NCBI GenBank assembly: GCA_964649825.1
Contig: CAZYQW010000115.1
Location: 1-46,501, forward strand
Source of the DNA: CAZYQW01 sp964649825
GTDB taxonomy: Bacteria > Planctomycetota > B15-G4 > JADJEK01
Direction: 5' to 3'
Length of the DNA: 46,501 nt
Of this stretch, positions 44,961 to 46,501 are shown one piece after another; the first letter of the stretch is position 1; each line of letters begins with the position of its first letter. A model generated the notes under the pieces. It searched no databases, was not told where the DNA came from, and saw nothing but the letters and a program-made list of their open reading frames with translations. The translations under genes and the position numbers were made by a program.

Positions 44961-46013
44961 TCACGCGGGGTTCTCGAGCACGACGAGGTCCTGGAAACCG
45001 CCCATCGCGCGCTCGATGTAATCGACCACGCGCAGGTGGGACGACCACGCGTCGCGCGTGTACTGCTCGGTCTGGAACACTCCGCGGTAGTACGCGGCCG
45101 GCGCGACGCCGTCGAGAGCGGAGTCGAGGACGCGGTCGGAGATCCCGTCCGCGGCGAGGTCCCGGTCGATCGCGGCGCGGGTGGTTTCGTCCAGGTTGCA
45201 CGCCCGGGCCGCGAACTCACCGTGGACGGAGAGCAGCAGGATGCCGCCCGGCGCGGTCAGGCGCGCCAGCTCGGCCAGCCACCGATCCTGGTCATCGCGC
45301 GCCAGGTGCGACATCACCGAGTACCCGAGCACGGCATCCACGAGTTCGTCGCCGTACGCGGTCGGCGGCGTGGCCGGCGCCACCGAGAAGCGACCCGGCA
45401 GGTTGTCACGGCACCACGCCACCGCCTCGCCGTCGAGGTCGCAGCCGTACAGCGCGACGTCCGGGTGATACTTCCCGATCAGTTGCGACACGCGGCCGCA
45501 GCCGCAGCCCCAATCGAGAAGCGCACGCACGGAGCGGACGTCGCGATAGCGCGCGAAGACACCGAAGAACTCCGAGATCGCCTTCAATCCGGAGACCATG
45601 TAGTGGTTCGGGTTGTCGTTGCCGATCACCTTGAGTCGCAGCGGCGCGGGAGGAACCGCCAATCCGGCCGAGAAGTCGGGGACGAAAAGCGTCGTCACCT
45701 CGGTCACGTCCGCCGCGCGGTCGTCCACTCCGATCACGCGGATCCCGCTCCATTCGACGTCGCCCCCGCGTTCCCAAGGGACCCAGAACGAGAATCCCGC
45801 GGGACGGTCCGGGTCATGCCACGGGTATTGCGAGCGGATCTCGGGCCGCGCCGTCGCCGCGACCTCCCCCAGCCGTCGCCCCCCCACTTCCAGACGACAG
45901 GTTCGGAACGTCGTTCCCGGAAACGCCATCCAACCCTCGACGCGCAATGCTCCGGCCACCTCGTCAATGAAGTCGAACGCGCCGAGCGCCCTCTCCGGAA
46001 CCGATGCCGCCAC
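44961..46013 (-). CDS. SAM-dependent methyltransferase with N-terminal accessory domain
   Basis: 350 residues from a GTG at 46013 with GAGGAC about 8 bases upstream. The N-terminal domain (1-120: DFIDEVAGALRVEGWMAFPG ... RPAGFSFWVPW) is a beta-sandwich-like module seen in front of some glycan- or sugar-associated methyltransferases. The catalytic class I Rossmann domain follows: motif I LLDWGCGCGRVSQLIG (165-180), acidic residue in LYGCDLDGEAVAWC (about 188-201), then VDAVLGYSVMSHL and LTAPGGILLLSVHG. Substrate unknown; context (surface appendage cluster) would fit modification of glycan or pilin but this is inference. Confidence 0.85.
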   Translation of the reverse strand: MAASVPERALGAFDFIDEVAGALRVEGWMAFPGTTFRTCRLEVGGRRLGEVAATARPEIRSQYPWHDPDRPAGFSFWVPWERGGDVEWSGIRVIGVDDRAADVTEVTTLFVPDFSAGLAVPPAPLRLKVIGNDNPNHYMVSGLKAISEFFGVFARYRDVRSVRALLDWGCGCGRVSQLIGKYHPDVALYGCDLDGEAVAWCRDNLPGRFSVAPATPPTAYGDELVDAVLGYSVMSHLARDDQDRWLAELARLTAPGGILLLSVHGEFAARACNLDETTRAAIDRDLAADGISDRVLDSALDGVAPAAYYRGVFQTEQYTRDAWSSHLRVVDYIERAMGGFQDLVVLENPA

Positions 46014-46321
46014 TTCCGTCGTCCTCGTGTCGAGAAGGAAGGAGAGAGTAACCCGGAGAAGATCCTCTCAATGACGGAATCCGGCGTCGAAGCAGTCCGA
46101 CCCCGCCGGCTCGCCGGCAATGAGTCGGTCGTCTCCATGCATGAATGAAGCGAGTCGGCGGTCGCGGCGCGTCGCGGATCGCCGGCAGGGGGTCGATGCG
46201 GTCGAGCCCGGCGACCAGCCCGCGCGAGTTCCTGGCCCCGATGCTCGATCGTTCGAGGTTCGCTACGATGCCGCCTCAACGCGGTATGACCGCAACCGAA
46301 GAAGCACACGGCACGTGTGCG
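46014..46321. other. Region without a supportable gene
   Basis: About 310 bases upstream of the methyltransferase. Both strands have short open frames, but none has a recognisable domain, a ribosome binding site or conserved motif. It probably contains the promoter of the methyltransferase. Confidence 0.4.
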
Positions 46322-46489
46322 CCTAGCAGCCCGTGGTGAAAGTGCTTTCGAAGCGAGGCGAGGTCATCGCGACCGAGATCGAGGCGCAGGACCGCAGGCG
46401 TACTGCCTGTACGTCGAGGATCCTGCAACGAAGAGATCGGTCACGAGGGCCCGCCGCAGCCGAAATGACTTTCACCACGGGCTGCTAGG
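46322..46489. mobile_element. MITE-like element with 22-bp perfect terminal inverted repeats
   Basis: Left end 46322-46343 and right end 46468-46489 are exact reverse complements (core CTAGCAGCCCGTGGTGAAAG), with a further TTTCG match inside. The 168-base element contains no transposase and has smaller internal inverted repeats (CAGGC-GTACT-GCCTG, and GCAGGA matching TCCTGC). A 3-base GCG flanks both sides (46319-46321 and 46490-46492) and may be a target duplication. The ends resemble those of transposon families whose termini carry a TAGCAGCCCG-type sequence; I cannot name the family. Confidence 0.7.
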
Positions 46490-46501
46490 GCGCGGTCACG
46501 T

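Overview
The window is very GC-rich bacterial DNA. Almost every gene lies on the minus strand, so transcription runs from high to low coordinates. The gene content suggests a Gram-negative, diderm environmental bacterium: two outer-membrane secretins, lipoprotein signals, a type IV pilus/type II secretion-like machine, sigma-54 activators, an M48-TPR protease and a YpdA-polyferredoxin fusion. I lean towards Planctomycetota or a similarly complex phylum such as Myxococcota; no rRNA or single-lineage marker settles this.

Layout from the left. (A) 1-7780: a DprA-like C-terminal fragment at the edge, then a compact minus-strand run of Skp/OmpH-like protein, lipoprotein secretin, ABC-2 exporter ATPase and permease, pyrimidine-nucleoside phosphorylase, NupC-type nucleoside transporter and purine-nucleoside phosphorylase. 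The last three form a nucleoside uptake and salvage unit. An AT-rich stretch (about 7920-8020) in front of the run carries a sigma-70-like promoter with a perfect 19-bp palindrome over its predicted start site. (B) 8082-15624: a giant 1848-residue membrane protein fusing a CBM9-like sensor, five transmembrane segments, HAMP, GAF, a degenerate GGDEF, a sigma-54 AAA+ domain with GAFTGA and a winged helix, preceded by an M48 peptidase with a TPR tail. (C) 15814-18696: a minor-pilin operon (PilV/PilW/PilX-like plus a HEAT-repeat protein). (D) 18829-21147: a YpdA-like flavin reductase fused to a NosR-like polyferredoxin. (E) 21408-24568: an NtrC-type two-component pair behind a good -24/-12 promoter. 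(F) 24656-43705: about 19 kb and 21 mostly overlapping genes. In order of transcription they are major prepilin, odd prepilin, a small protein, PilM, PilN, PilO, PilP-like, secretin, TPR lipoprotein, histidine kinase, receiver, degenerate GGDEF, STAS, GspE/PilB, GspF/PilC, a fossil prepilin, two paralogous prepilins, a PilX-like beta-rich protein, another histidine kinase and a GspH/FimT-like prepilin. (G) 43706-46501: a lone plus-strand secreted protein, a convergent methyltransferase and a 168-bp MITE-like inverted-repeat element.

The most striking features are the giant one-polypeptide transmembrane sigma-54 activator, whose full domain combination I do not recognise from a described system, and the phosphorelay/STAS/degenerate-GGDEF cassette translationally coupled inside the pilus operon between the secretin and the assembly ATPase. 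The ATPase N-terminus resembles the c-di-GMP-binding MshEN domain, and two sigma-54 activators are nearby. I infer a pilus-like or pseudopilus secretion system under tight, multi-input signal control. No prepilin peptidase, PilT retraction ATPase or PilY1 is in the window.
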